Shown here piece after piece: positions 8,284-14,692 of a stretch of DNA of 17,284 nucleotides. This DNA comes from Acidobacteriota bacterium. Its GTDB lineage: Bacteria; Acidobacteriota; Blastocatellia; Pyrinomonadales; Pyrinomonadaceae. The stretch lies in assembly GCA_020201365.1 (NCBI GenBank), contig JAIVGV010000284.1, positions 1-17,284 on the forward strand, read 5' to 3'. Position numbers and translations under genes: made by a program. The notes under the pieces are model-generated. The model made no database searches and was not told the origin of the DNA. It was given only the letters and a program-made list of their open reading frames with translations. How positions within the stretch are numbered: the first letter of the stretch is position 1; every line of letters starts with the position of its first letter.

Positions 8284-8304
8284 TCGGCTCGCCCCTCGAG
8301 CCGA
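8284..8304 (-). other. Leader stem-loop before the Tat-protein gene
   Basis: TCGGCTCG (8284-8291) and CGAGCCGA (8297-8304) form a perfect 8-bp stem with a 5-nt loop. It lies just upstream of the Shine-Dalgarno of the minus-strand Tat gene and could affect its mRNA leader. At this base composition such stems arise by chance fairly often. Confidence 0.3.
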
Positions 8305-8436
8305 CAGTTGTCGCGCGCTCGCGCGGCGCGAGGTCGTCGGCACGCGCGCCGTCGCCGCCTCGTCCAATTCGTGGCTGGGGGAGTTTTCTGCCTCCACTCA
8401 TGTATGCGCGAATGCGTCGCGCCGGAGACCACGAGC

Positions 8437-8456
8437 CCGCGAAAATTTTTTCGCGG
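8437..8456. promoter_or_regulatory. Perfect palindrome, candidate operator
   Basis: Half-sites CCGCGAAAA (8437-8445) and TTTTCGCGG (8448-8456) are exact reverse complements around a TT centre. The AT core stands out in GC-rich surroundings. It lies in the divergent gap between the Tat gene and the sigma-factor gene, just upstream of where the -35 of the sigma promoter (-10 at 8482-8487) should be. That placement fits a dimeric regulator site. It could alternatively be an intrinsic-terminator-like hairpin. Confidence 0.5.
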
Positions 8457-8478
8457 CGTCGGAAGTTGCGCGCGGAGG

Positions 8479-8487
8479 TGCTAGAAT
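8479..8487 (+). promoter_or_regulatory. Extended -10 promoter of the sigma-factor gene
   Basis: TAGAAT at 8482-8487 matches the TATAAT consensus at 5 of 6, with a TG-C extension at 8479-8481. No good -35 lies 17 nt upstream, as allowed for extended -10 promoters. It would give a leader of about 55-60 nt before ATG 8551. Confidence 0.5.
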
Positions 8488-8550
8488 CCGTCCTGCCCCG
8501 AAGAAGCTCCGACCCGACTGACGCGCGAACCGAGAAGACGACAGACTGCG

Positions 8551-9102
8551 ATGGCGCACGAAGTGACGGCGCTGCTGGCGGCTTGGAGCGACGGCGACGA
8601 GTCGGCTTACGACCGGCTCGTGCCGCTCGTCTATGAGGAGCTGCACCGGCTCGCGCACCGCTACATGAGGCGCGAGCGCGACGATCACACCTTGCAGACC
8701 ACCGCGCTCGTCGGCGAGGCGTACCTGCGGCTCGTCGGGCAGCGCGTCGAGTGGCAGAGCCGCGAGCACTTCTTCGCCACCTCGGCGCGGCTGATGCGCC
8801 GCATCCTCGTCGATCACGCGCGCGCGCGCGGCTACCGGAAGCGCGGCGGCGGCGCGCGCCGCGTCCCGCTCGAAGACGTTTTGGAAATGTCCGACGAGCG
8901 CGCGGCGGAGCTGGTCGCGCTCGACGAGGCGCTCGACGCGCTCGCGCGCATGGACGAGCGCAAGGCGCGCGTCGTCGAGCTGCGCTTCTTCGGCGGGCTT
9001 GAGGTCGAAGAGACCGCGCGCCTGCTCGGCGTCTCACCCAACACGGTCAAGCGCGACTGGCGCGCCGCGCGCGCGTGGCTCTACAAAGCCGTGACGAAGT
9101 AG
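8551..9102 (+). CDS. ECF-type RNA polymerase sigma factor (Sigma70_ECF, TIGR02999-like)
   Basis: The 183-residue protein has a sigma region 2 (about residues 10-95, with [13 protein letters not shown] and [16 protein letters not shown]) and a region 4 helix-turn-helix (about 128-180, with [20 protein letters not shown] and S-P-N-T-V-K-R-D-W). The HTLQ(P/T)TALV(G/H)EAYLRL pattern is characteristic of TIGR02999/Sigma70_ECF, a group abundant in Acidobacteria and Planctomycetes and usually next to Ser/Thr kinases. It directs polymerase to unknown target promoters. No anti-sigma gene follows; instead comes a kinase, as is usual for this group. The ribosome-binding site is weak. A palindrome and an extended -10 promoter lie upstream. 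Confidence 0.93.
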   Translation: MAHEVTALLAAWSDGDESAYDRLVPLVYEELHRLAHRYMRRERDDHTLQTTALVGEAYLRLVGQRVEWQSREHFFATSARLMRRILVDHARARGYRKRGGGARRVPLEDVLEMSDERAAELVALDEALDALARMDERKARVVELRFFGGLEVEETARLLGVSPNTVKRDWRAARAWLYKAVTK

Positions 9103-9217
9103 TTTTCAGTTTTCGGTTTTCAGTTTTCGGCAAGCAGGACGCCGGAGCTGAGATCGAGATCAAACAGTGAGAACACGACCTTCGGGCTGAAAACTGAAAA
9201 CCGAAAACCGAAAACTG
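9101..9217. repeat. Inverted repeat of GTTTTCA/GTTTTCG heptamers between sigma and kinase genes
   Basis: The left arm (9101-9130) is four tandem 7-bp units: GTTTTCA, GTTTTCG, GTTTTCA, GTTTTCG. The right arm (9187-9216) is the reverse complement of the same pattern, matching at 28 of 30 positions, with a 56-nt spacer. The left arm overlaps the sigma-factor stop codon (TAG 9100-9102). The right arm ends 6 nt before the kinase ATG. It is AT-rich, unlike its surroundings. It should form a strong hairpin in the mRNA and would occupy the place of the kinase ribosome-binding site. Confidence 0.9.
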
Positions 9218-9222
9218 TTCTC

Positions 9223-11916
9223 ATGCGGCCCGAACGCTGGCGACAGGTGGACGAGATTTTCAGCCGCGCGCTCGAAGGCGAGGCGGGGGAGCGTGCGCGT
9301 TATCTCGACGAGGCGTGCGGGGCGGACGCGGGGCTGCGCGCGGAGGTCGAGGCGCTGCTCGCGGCTGACTCGGAGGCGGGCGACTTCATCGCGGAGCCCG
9401 CGACTCATCTCGCGGCGGGCGCGCTGGCTGGGCGGCGCGCGGCGGCGATGCCGGGTCGGCGCGTCGGGCATTACGAGATCGTCTCGCGGCTCGGCGCGGG
9501 CGGCATGGGCGAGGTCTATCTCGCGCGGGACGCGCGCAACGGGCGACGCGTCGCGCTCAAACTCCTGCCCGAATACTTCACGCGAGACGCCGAGCGCGTG
9601 CGCCGCTTCGAGCGCGAGGCGCGCGCCGCGCTCGCCTTGAACCACCCCGGCATCGTCACCATCTACGAGATCGGCGAGGACGCGGCGGGCGCGCGCTTCA
9701 TCGCCAGCGAGTACATCGTCGGCGAGACGCTGCGCGAGCGCATGAAGCGCGCGCCGCTGCACGTCGGCGGAGCGCTCGACGTCGCGATCCAGATCGCCTC
9801 GGCGCTCGACGCGGCGCACGGCGAGGGCGTCGTCCACCGCGACGTCAAGCCCGAGAACGTGATGCTGCGCCCGGACGGCTACGCGAAGGTCTTGGACTTC
9901 GGCATCGCCAAGCTCGCCGAAACCGACGCGCCGACGCCGGCGAGCACGGCTGGCGAGGCAGCGACGACGGGCGAGGTCGTGATGACGCATCCCGGCACGG
10001 TGCTCGGCACGGCGCGCTACATGTCGCCGGAGCAGGCGCGCGGTCTCCCGGTTGACGCGCGCACGGACGTCTGGTCGCTCGGCGTCGTGCTCTACGAGAT
10101 GGTCGCGCGCCGCCCGCCCTTCCGCGGCGAGACGCAGGGCGATCTCCTCGTCGCCCTCCTCGACCGCGACCCGCCGCCGCTCCCCGCCGGCTCCGCGCCG
10201 CCCGCGCTCGGGGCGCTCGTCAACAAGGCTCTGCGGAAAAATCCCGCCGACAGGTTCCAGACCGCGCGCGGGATGGCTGACGCGCTCGCCCGACTCAAGC
10301 GCGACCTCGACGCGCAAGACCGTGCGGCGGGCGACAGGCGCGACGCCGGCGCGACGGAGGCACGCGGGGCGACGGGCGCATCGCGCGCTTCGACGTCGCG
10401 CGTCGCGGGCGCTGGTCTCGTCTCTCGCGTCGCGGGCAGACGCGCGCTAGCGCTCGCCGCGTGCGCCTTGCTCGCCGCCGCCGCCGCCTTCGCCGCCTAC
10501 GAGCGCTTCTTCGCGCGCGCGGCGCAGATCAACTCGGTGGCGGTGCTGCCCTTCACGAACGTCGGCGGCGAAGCGGACACCGAGTACCTCGCCGACGGCG
10601 TGACCGAGAGCATCATCAACTCGCTCTCGCAGGCTTCGAGCCTGAAGGTCATCGCGCGCAGCTCCGTCTTCCGCTACAAGGTGCGCGATCCGCAGTCGCC
10701 CGCGCCCGACCCGCGCGCGGTCGCGCGCGCGCTGAACGTTCAGGCGGTGCTGACGGGGCGCGTCGCGCGCGTCGGCGACGAGCTGTTGGTCAGCGCGGAG
10801 CTGGTCAACGCCGACGACGAGCGCCAGCTCTGGGGCGCGCAGTACCGGCGCAAGGTCGCGGACGTCTTCTCGGTGCAGGAGGAGATCGCCGGCGACATCT
10901 CGCGCGAGCTGCGCGTGAAGCTCGCGGGCGGCGCGCGCGACGGAGAAGCGCGCCGCCGCACCGACAGCCTCAAGGCTTTCGAGTTCTACACGCGCGGTCG
11001 CGCCTACATCCACCGCCGCACGCGCGAAGACCTGGAGACCGCCGCGCACTTCTACGAGCAGGCGATCAGCGAAGACCCCAACTACGCGCTCGCCTACGCC
11101 GGGCTCGCCGAGGCTTACGGCAACCTCGGCGTGCGCGGCTACATCCCGCCCGCCGAAGGTAGGAGAAGACTAGCCGAAGCGGCGAACAGAGCCGTCTCAC
11201 TCGATCCGAACCTCGCCGAGTCGCACGTCGCCGTCGGCTACTCGCTGATGGGCTTCGCGCCCTACGACTTCGCCAGCGCCGAGCGCGAGCTGCGGCGCGC
11301 GACCGAGTTGAGTCCGAGTCTCGCCATCGCGCACCTGTATCTTGCGCTCACCTACCTGCGCGAGGGTCGCTTAGACGAGGGCTTGCGCGAGATGCTCACC
11401 GCGCGCGATCTCGATCCCTTCTCCGCCATCATCGCGCGCCAGGTCGCGCTCTACTACAACCTCAGGCGCGACCCCGCGCGCGCGCTCCAAGCCCTCCGCC
11501 GGGCGGACGAGCTCGGTCCGCCGTTCACGACGACGACCGAGGCGGACATCTACGTCCAGAACCGCCTCTACGACGAAGCGCTCGCGCGGCTCGACCAGGA
11601 GATGCGCGCGCGCCGCGACGATCCGCTCCTGCTCTACGGCGCGGGGCTCGTCTATGCGGCGCAAGGCAAGCGCGCGGAGGCGCTCGCGCGGATCAAAGAG
11701 CTCGAGCGCCTTTCGGGGACTGACTACGCGCAGTCCGAGTGGATCGCGAAGGTTTACGCCGCGCTCGGCGAGAAGGAGCAAGCCTTCGCGTGGCTCGAAC
11801 GCGGCCTCTCGCAGAACGCCGTCGGCGCGTTCTACAAGGACGAGCCCGTCTGGGACGCGCTGCGCGACGATCCGCGCTTCGCCGAACTCCTGCGCCGGAT
11901 GGGCGTGCCCGCGTAG
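9223..11916 (+). CDS. Membrane Ser/Thr protein kinase with TolB/FlgO-like and TPR regions
   Basis: The 897-residue protein opens with a short helical region typical of acidobacterial kinases (MRPERWRQVDEIFSRALEG, about 1-65). The PknB-type kinase domain (about 84-365) has the glycine loop G-A-G-G-M-G (91-96), Lys113 in VALK, HRD at 205-207, DFG at 225-227 and GTARYMSPEQ, so it looks active. One membrane helix follows at about 408-425. Then comes a TolB/FlgO-like domain (SVAVLPF...YLADGVTESIINSL), and TPR repeats from about 575 to the end. The kinase is cytoplasmic; the rest is outside the membrane. Phosphorylation of the neighbouring sigma factor is a reasonable inference, not shown. No Shine-Dalgarno precedes ATG 9223, which directly follows a repeat. 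Confidence 0.95.
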   Translation: MRPERWRQVDEIFSRALEGEAGERARYLDEACGADAGLRAEVEALLAADSEAGDFIAEPATHLAAGALAGRRAAAMPGRRVGHYEIVSRLGAGGMGEVYLARDARNGRRVALKLLPEYFTRDAERVRRFEREARAALALNHPGIVTIYEIGEDAAGARFIASEYIVGETLRERMKRAPLHVGGALDVAIQIASALDAAHGEGVVHRDVKPENVMLRPDGYAKVLDFGIAKLAETDAPTPASTAGEAATTGEVVMTHPGTVLGTARYMSPEQARGLPVDARTDVWSLGVVLYEMVARRPPFRGETQGDLLVALLDRDPPPLPAGSAPPALGALVNKALRKNPADRFQTARGMADALARLKRDLDAQDRAAGDRRDAGATEARGATGASRASTSRVAGAGLVSRVAGRRALALAACALLAAAAAFAAYERFFARAAQINSVAVLPFTNVGGEADTEYLADGVTESIINSLSQASSLKVIARSSVFRYKVRDPQSPAPDPRAVARALNVQAVLTGRVARVGDELLVSAELVNADDERQLWGAQYRRKVADVFSVQEEIAGDISRELRVKLAGGARDGEARRRTDSLKAFEFYTRGRAYIHRRTREDLETAAHFYEQAISEDPNYALAYAGLAEAYGNLGVRGYIPPAEGRRRLAEAANRAVSLDPNLAESHVAVGYSLMGFAPYDFASAERELRRATELSPSLAIAHLYLALTYLREGRLDEGLREMLTARDLDPFSAIIARQVALYYNLRRDPARALQALRRADELGPPFTTTTEADIYVQNRLYDEALARLDQEMRARRDDPLLLYGAGLVYAAQGKRAEALARIKELERLSGTDYAQSEWIAKVYAALGEKEQAFAWLERGLSQNAVGAFYKDEPVWDALRDDPRFAELLRRMGVPA

Positions 11917-11969
11917 AGCCGAACTCGGCACCGCTCAACTCGAACGGCGCCCCGCGCCGGACACACGAC

Positions 11970-12476
11970 TTGCCAAACGCGCGCCACGCCTACGTCTCGC
12001 TCGGCTCGAACCTCGGCGACCGCGCGTGCAATCTCCTGCTCGCCGTGCGCGGGATGCTGGAGGCGGGGCTCGCCGTCTCGCGCCTCTCCTCGATCTACGA
12101 GACCGAGCCCGTCGAAGTCGCGGACGCGCAAGCGCCCTACCTCAACATGGTCGCGGAGCTTCGGCTCGACGAACGGTCGCCCGCGCCCGAACAACTCCTC
12201 GCGCGCCTGCTCCGCGTCGAATACAACTTAGGTCGCCGCCGCGAACGCCGCCGCGCCGCGCGCACCATCGATCTCGATCTGCTGCTCTACGCCGACGCGC
12301 GCTCCGACACGGACTTCCTCAAGCTCCCGCACCCGCGCCTCCACGCGCGCCGCTTCGTCCTCGCGCCCCTCCGCGAACTCGCGCCCGACTTGGAGCATCC
12401 CTTGCTCCGCCGGACTGTTAAAGAACTCCTCGACGACCTGCCGGACGCTTCCGCCGTCCGGCTGTGGCGACCCTGA
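11970..12476 (+). CDS. folK: 2-amino-4-hydroxy-6-hydroxymethyldihydropteridine pyrophosphokinase
   Basis: FolK transfers pyrophosphate from ATP to 6-hydroxymethyl-7,8-dihydropterin in cytoplasmic folate synthesis. The product is 168 residues, normal for the family. It shows the N-terminal SLGSNLGDR motif, the Y-E-T-E-P-V segment, the magnesium-binding R-T-I-D-L-D (Asp101, Asp103, equivalent to E. coli Asp95/Asp97), and LPHPRLHARRFVLAPL. The start is taken as TTG 11970, which places SLGSN near the N-terminus as expected. No ATG or GTG lies in frame nearby; the longer open frame from 11739 is a shadow of the kinase gene. The ribosome-binding site is poor. It lies 53 nt after the kinase and ahead of panB and panC; a folK-panB-panC order is also known in pseudomonads. 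Confidence 0.9.
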   Translation: MPNARHAYVSLGSNLGDRACNLLLAVRGMLEAGLAVSRLSSIYETEPVEVADAQAPYLNMVAELRLDERSPAPEQLLARLLRVEYNLGRRRERRRAARTIDLDLLLYADARSDTDFLKLPHPRLHARRFVLAPLRELAPDLEHPLLRRTVKELLDDLPDASAVRLWRP

Positions 12477-12485
12477 AGTTCCGCC

Positions 12486-12514
12486 TTGTCGCCGCAGACT
12501 TTCGCGCCTATAAT
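12486..12514 (+). promoter_or_regulatory. Sigma70-type promoter for panB
   Basis: TTGTCG (12486-12491, 4 of 6 against TTGACA) and a perfect TATAAT (12509-12514) are separated by 17 nt. The site starts 10 nt after the folK stop and would give a leader of about 35 nt to ATG 12557. A perfect -10 is rare in such GC-rich DNA, so the call is fairly strong. Confidence 0.7.
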
Positions 12515-12556
12515 TCGCCCACTCTCGTAAAACCGACCCGGACGAAGAGCGAGCCG

Positions 12557-13477
12557 ATGGCATACCTCAAACAGCAGCGCCCCGAAAAAGTGACCGTCCC
12601 GGCAGTGCGCGCGAGCAAGGAGCGCAAGGAGAGGCTCGTCTGCCTGACCGCCTACGACTACCCGACGGCGCGCGTCGTTGACGAGGCGGGGACGGACATC
12701 ATCTTGGTCGGCGACTCGGTCGGAAACGTCGTCCTCGGCTACGACACGACGGTGCCCGTCACGCTCGAGGAGATGATCCGCCACACGCGCGCCGTCCGCC
12801 GCGGAGTCGAGCGCGCGCTCTTAGTCGCCGACATGCCGTATGGCTCGTACCACACGGGCGCGGACGACGCCGTGCGCGCGGCGCTGCGACTCGTCAAGGA
12901 GGGCGGCGCGGAGGCGGTGAAGCTCGAAGGCGGGATGAACCGCGTCGAAGTAGTCGAGCGGCTCGTGCGCGAAGAGATTCCGGTGATGGGGCACATCGGC
13001 TTGACGCCGCAGTCCGTGAACAAGCTCGGCGGCTTCAGGCTGCAAGGCAAGACGGCGGAAGCCGCGCGACGTTTGATCGAAGACGCGCGGGCTTTGGAAG
13101 CGGCGGGCGCCTTCTCGATTGTGCTCGAAGTCATCCCGCGCGAGATCGCGCGGCTCGTCACGGAGTCGGTTTCGATCCCGACCATCGGCATCGGCGCGGG
13201 CGAGTTCTGCGACGCGCAGATTCTCGTCCTCCACGATCTCGTCGGATTGTCGTTTAGCCGCACGCGCCCGCGCTTCGTCCGCCAATACATTGATCTGCGC
13301 GCGCAGATGACCGAGGCGATCACGAAGTTCGCCGAGGACGTGCGCGCGGGCGCGTACCCGGCGGAGAACGAGTCGTACCCGCTCCCGTCGGAGGCGCGCG
13401 CCGAACTCGAAGCCGAAGGCGAGGCGGTCAGGATACGCCTGCGGCGCTCGGCTCTGAACGACGAGTCGAAGTGTTGA
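12557..13477 (+). CDS. panB: 3-methyl-2-oxobutanoate hydroxymethyltransferase
   Basis: PanB adds a hydroxymethyl group from 5,10-methylene-tetrahydrofolate to 2-oxoisovalerate, making ketopantoate, the first step to pantothenate and coenzyme A. Family motifs are all present: LTAYDYPTARVVDEAG, VGDSVGNVVLGYD with metal ligand Asp53, ADMPYGSYH, KLEGG (Lys122), M-G-H-I-G-L-T-P-Q-S, and LEVIPREIA with catalytic Glu191, then TIGIGAG. Length is 306 residues, longer than E. coli (264), from a short N-terminal lead and a charged C-terminal tail. ATG 12557 is chosen because the upstream open frame overlaps folK and the promoter. The Shine-Dalgarno is weak (GAAGAGCGAG). Confidence 0.96.
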   Translation: MAYLKQQRPEKVTVPAVRASKERKERLVCLTAYDYPTARVVDEAGTDIILVGDSVGNVVLGYDTTVPVTLEEMIRHTRAVRRGVERALLVADMPYGSYHTGADDAVRAALRLVKEGGAEAVKLEGGMNRVEVVERLVREEIPVMGHIGLTPQSVNKLGGFRLQGKTAEAARRLIEDARALEAAGAFSIVLEVIPREIARLVTESVSIPTIGIGAGEFCDAQILVLHDLVGLSFSRTRPRFVRQYIDLRAQMTEAITKFAEDVRAGAYPAENESYPLPSEARAELEAEGEAVRIRLRRSALNDESKC

Positions 13478-13511
13478 AGCCTCGCCCGCAAAGAGTCTGA
13501 GTTTTCGCCCC

Positions 13512-13532
13512 AAGTCCGCTCCGCGCGGACTT
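13512..13532 (+). terminator. Stem-loop after panB
   Basis: AAGTCCGC (13512-13519) and GCGGACTT (13525-13532) pair perfectly around TCCGC. It lies 34 nt after the panB stop. A short T-run (13535-13538) follows at once, so it may be a weak or attenuating terminator before panC. It could also be a dispersed palindrome. Confidence 0.45.
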
Positions 13533-13582
13533 AACTTTTGAGCGCAATCTTACTTCCGGAGGGCGGACGGCGCGGGGGCTAA

Positions 13583-13617
13583 CTGCCTGCCGCCTACCGC
13601 CTACTGCCTACTCTCTT
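13583..13617 (+). repeat. Tandem CYGCCTA heptamers abutting the panC start
   Basis: Units of 7 bp follow without gaps: CTGCCTG, CCGCCTA, CCGCCTA, CTGCCTA, then a degenerate CTCTCTT, which ends directly at the panC ATG (13618). A GGAGGG at 13558-13563, a good Shine-Dalgarno, lies about 55 nt from the start, too far to work for it. The layout suggests the array grew or was inserted between the ribosome-binding site and the start codon. Confidence 0.8.
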
Positions 13618-14505
13618 ATGGAAATCATCAACCGCACGCAGCGCATGCGCTCGGTCTGCCGCAAGGTGCGGCGCGATCAGGAGAAGACCATCGGTTTAGT
13701 CCCGACGATGGGCGCGCTCCACGAGGGCCACCTCTCGCTCGTGCGCGAGGCGCGCCGCATGTGCGACACGGTGGTCGTCTCGATCTTCGTCAACCCCAAA
13801 CAGTTCGCCCCCGCCGAGGACTTCCAGACCTACCCGCGCGACCTGACTAAAGACACGATGCTCCTCGCCGACTACAACGTGGACTACATCTTCGCGCCCG
13901 CCGTCGAGGAGATTTACCCGAAAGGCTTCTCGACGCACGTCGAGGTCGAAGGCATCTCCGACCAGCTCGAAGGCGCGGCTCGTCCCGGTCACTTCCGCGG
14001 CGTCGCGACCGTGCTCACGATCCTCTTCAACATCATCCGCCCGGACTTCGCCTACTTCGGGCAGAAGGACGCGCAGCAGACTCTGGTCGTGCGCAAGCTC
14101 GTCCGCGATCTCGCCTTCGACACGGAAGTCGTCGTGCTCCCGACCGTGCGCGAGGAGTCGGGTCTCGCCTTCTCCTCGCGCAACGCATACCTGTCGGAGG
14201 ACGACCGCCGCGCCGCCGCCGTTCTCTACCGCGCGCTCGCGCACGCCGAGTCCGCCTACGGCGAGGGCGAGCGCAACGGGCGCAAGCTCGCGGAGCTGGT
14301 GCGCGCGGACATCGAGCGCGAGCCCGCGGCGCGCGTCGAGTACGTCTCCGTCAACGACGCCGACACGCTCGCGCCGCTCGAACGCCTCGACGACCGCCCC
14401 GTCCTCGTCTCGCTCGCCGTCCGCTTCGGTAAGACGCGCCTCATAGACAACATCCTCCTCAACCGCACGCGCACGGGCAAGACGGGCGCGCTCACCAGCG
14501 TCTAG
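13618..14505 (+). CDS. panC: Pantothenate synthetase (pantoate--beta-alanine ligase)
   Basis: PanC joins pantoate and beta-alanine with ATP in the cytoplasm, the last step of pantothenate synthesis. The 295-residue product has PTMGALHEGH (from residue 29), S-I-F-V-N-P-K-Q-F-A-P, R-P-G-H-F-R-G-V-A-T-V, F-G-Q-K-D-A-Q-Q, and E-S-G-L-A-F-S-S-R-N (around 180-189). These form the ATP and substrate sites, so the enzyme looks intact. The start at 13618 puts the PTMG motif at the same distance from the N-terminus as in E. coli PanC. No Shine-Dalgarno is visible, because a 7-bp repeat array ends right at the ATG. It probably shares regulation with panB, 140 nt upstream. Confidence 0.96.
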   Translation: MEIINRTQRMRSVCRKVRRDQEKTIGLVPTMGALHEGHLSLVREARRMCDTVVVSIFVNPKQFAPAEDFQTYPRDLTKDTMLLADYNVDYIFAPAVEEIYPKGFSTHVEVEGISDQLEGAARPGHFRGVATVLTILFNIIRPDFAYFGQKDAQQTLVVRKLVRDLAFDTEVVVLPTVREESGLAFSSRNAYLSEDDRRAAAVLYRALAHAESAYGEGERNGRKLAELVRADIEREPAARVEYVSVNDADTLAPLERLDDRPVLVSLAVRFGKTRLIDNILLNRTRTGKTGALTSV

Positions 14506-14574
14506 CCACGCGCGGGGGCGTCGCGTGCGCACGCCGCCGCGCGAGTCGCGCCGCGCGCGGCTCTCGAATCGCCG

Positions 14575-14692
14575 ATGACACAGCTTCACATCACGGACGC
14601 CGCCGGGCGCAGTTGGCAGTACGAGCGTAGAGGAGCGGGCGCTTGCAGGCGGCGAGCGCATCACCGTCGGCGCGAGCGTGCTCGTCTTCGAG
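14575..14692 (+). pseudogene. Broken FHA domain, N-terminal part of the cyclase gene
   Basis: From ATG 14575 one frame reads MTQLHITDAAGRSWQYE, a typical beginning of an FHA domain. From about 14627 another frame, the one leading into the cyclase, reads VEERALAGGERITVGASVLV, a typical last part of an FHA domain. The middle with the G-R, S-R-x-H and N-G-T motifs (about 55-60 residues) is absent, and the two ends are out of frame by one. This looks like an internal deletion of a length that is 2 modulo 3. An assembly error would give the same picture. Confidence 0.6.

Noticed and set aside
6921..8636. 571-codon open frame on the plus strand
   Set aside because: It lies antisense to the Tat-protein gene, which has a signal peptide, a good ribosome-binding site and domain structure. 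Its translation is an Arg/Glu/Val-rich composition typical of GC-rich shadow frames.
9101..9217. CRISPR array
   Set aside because: Units are 7 bp, contiguous and without unique spacers; there are no cas genes.
9160..10317. 385-codon open frame on the minus strand
   Set aside because: It is antisense to the kinase catalytic domain, whose motifs are all intact. No family pattern is visible in it.
11739..11969. N-terminal extension of FolK
   Set aside because: It overlaps the end of the kinase gene in another frame and is Arg-rich; FolK normally starts a few residues before SLGSN.
14550..14561. GCCGCGCGCGGC palindrome before the cyclase gene
   Set aside because: Short GC-only palindromes are expected by chance in this DNA.
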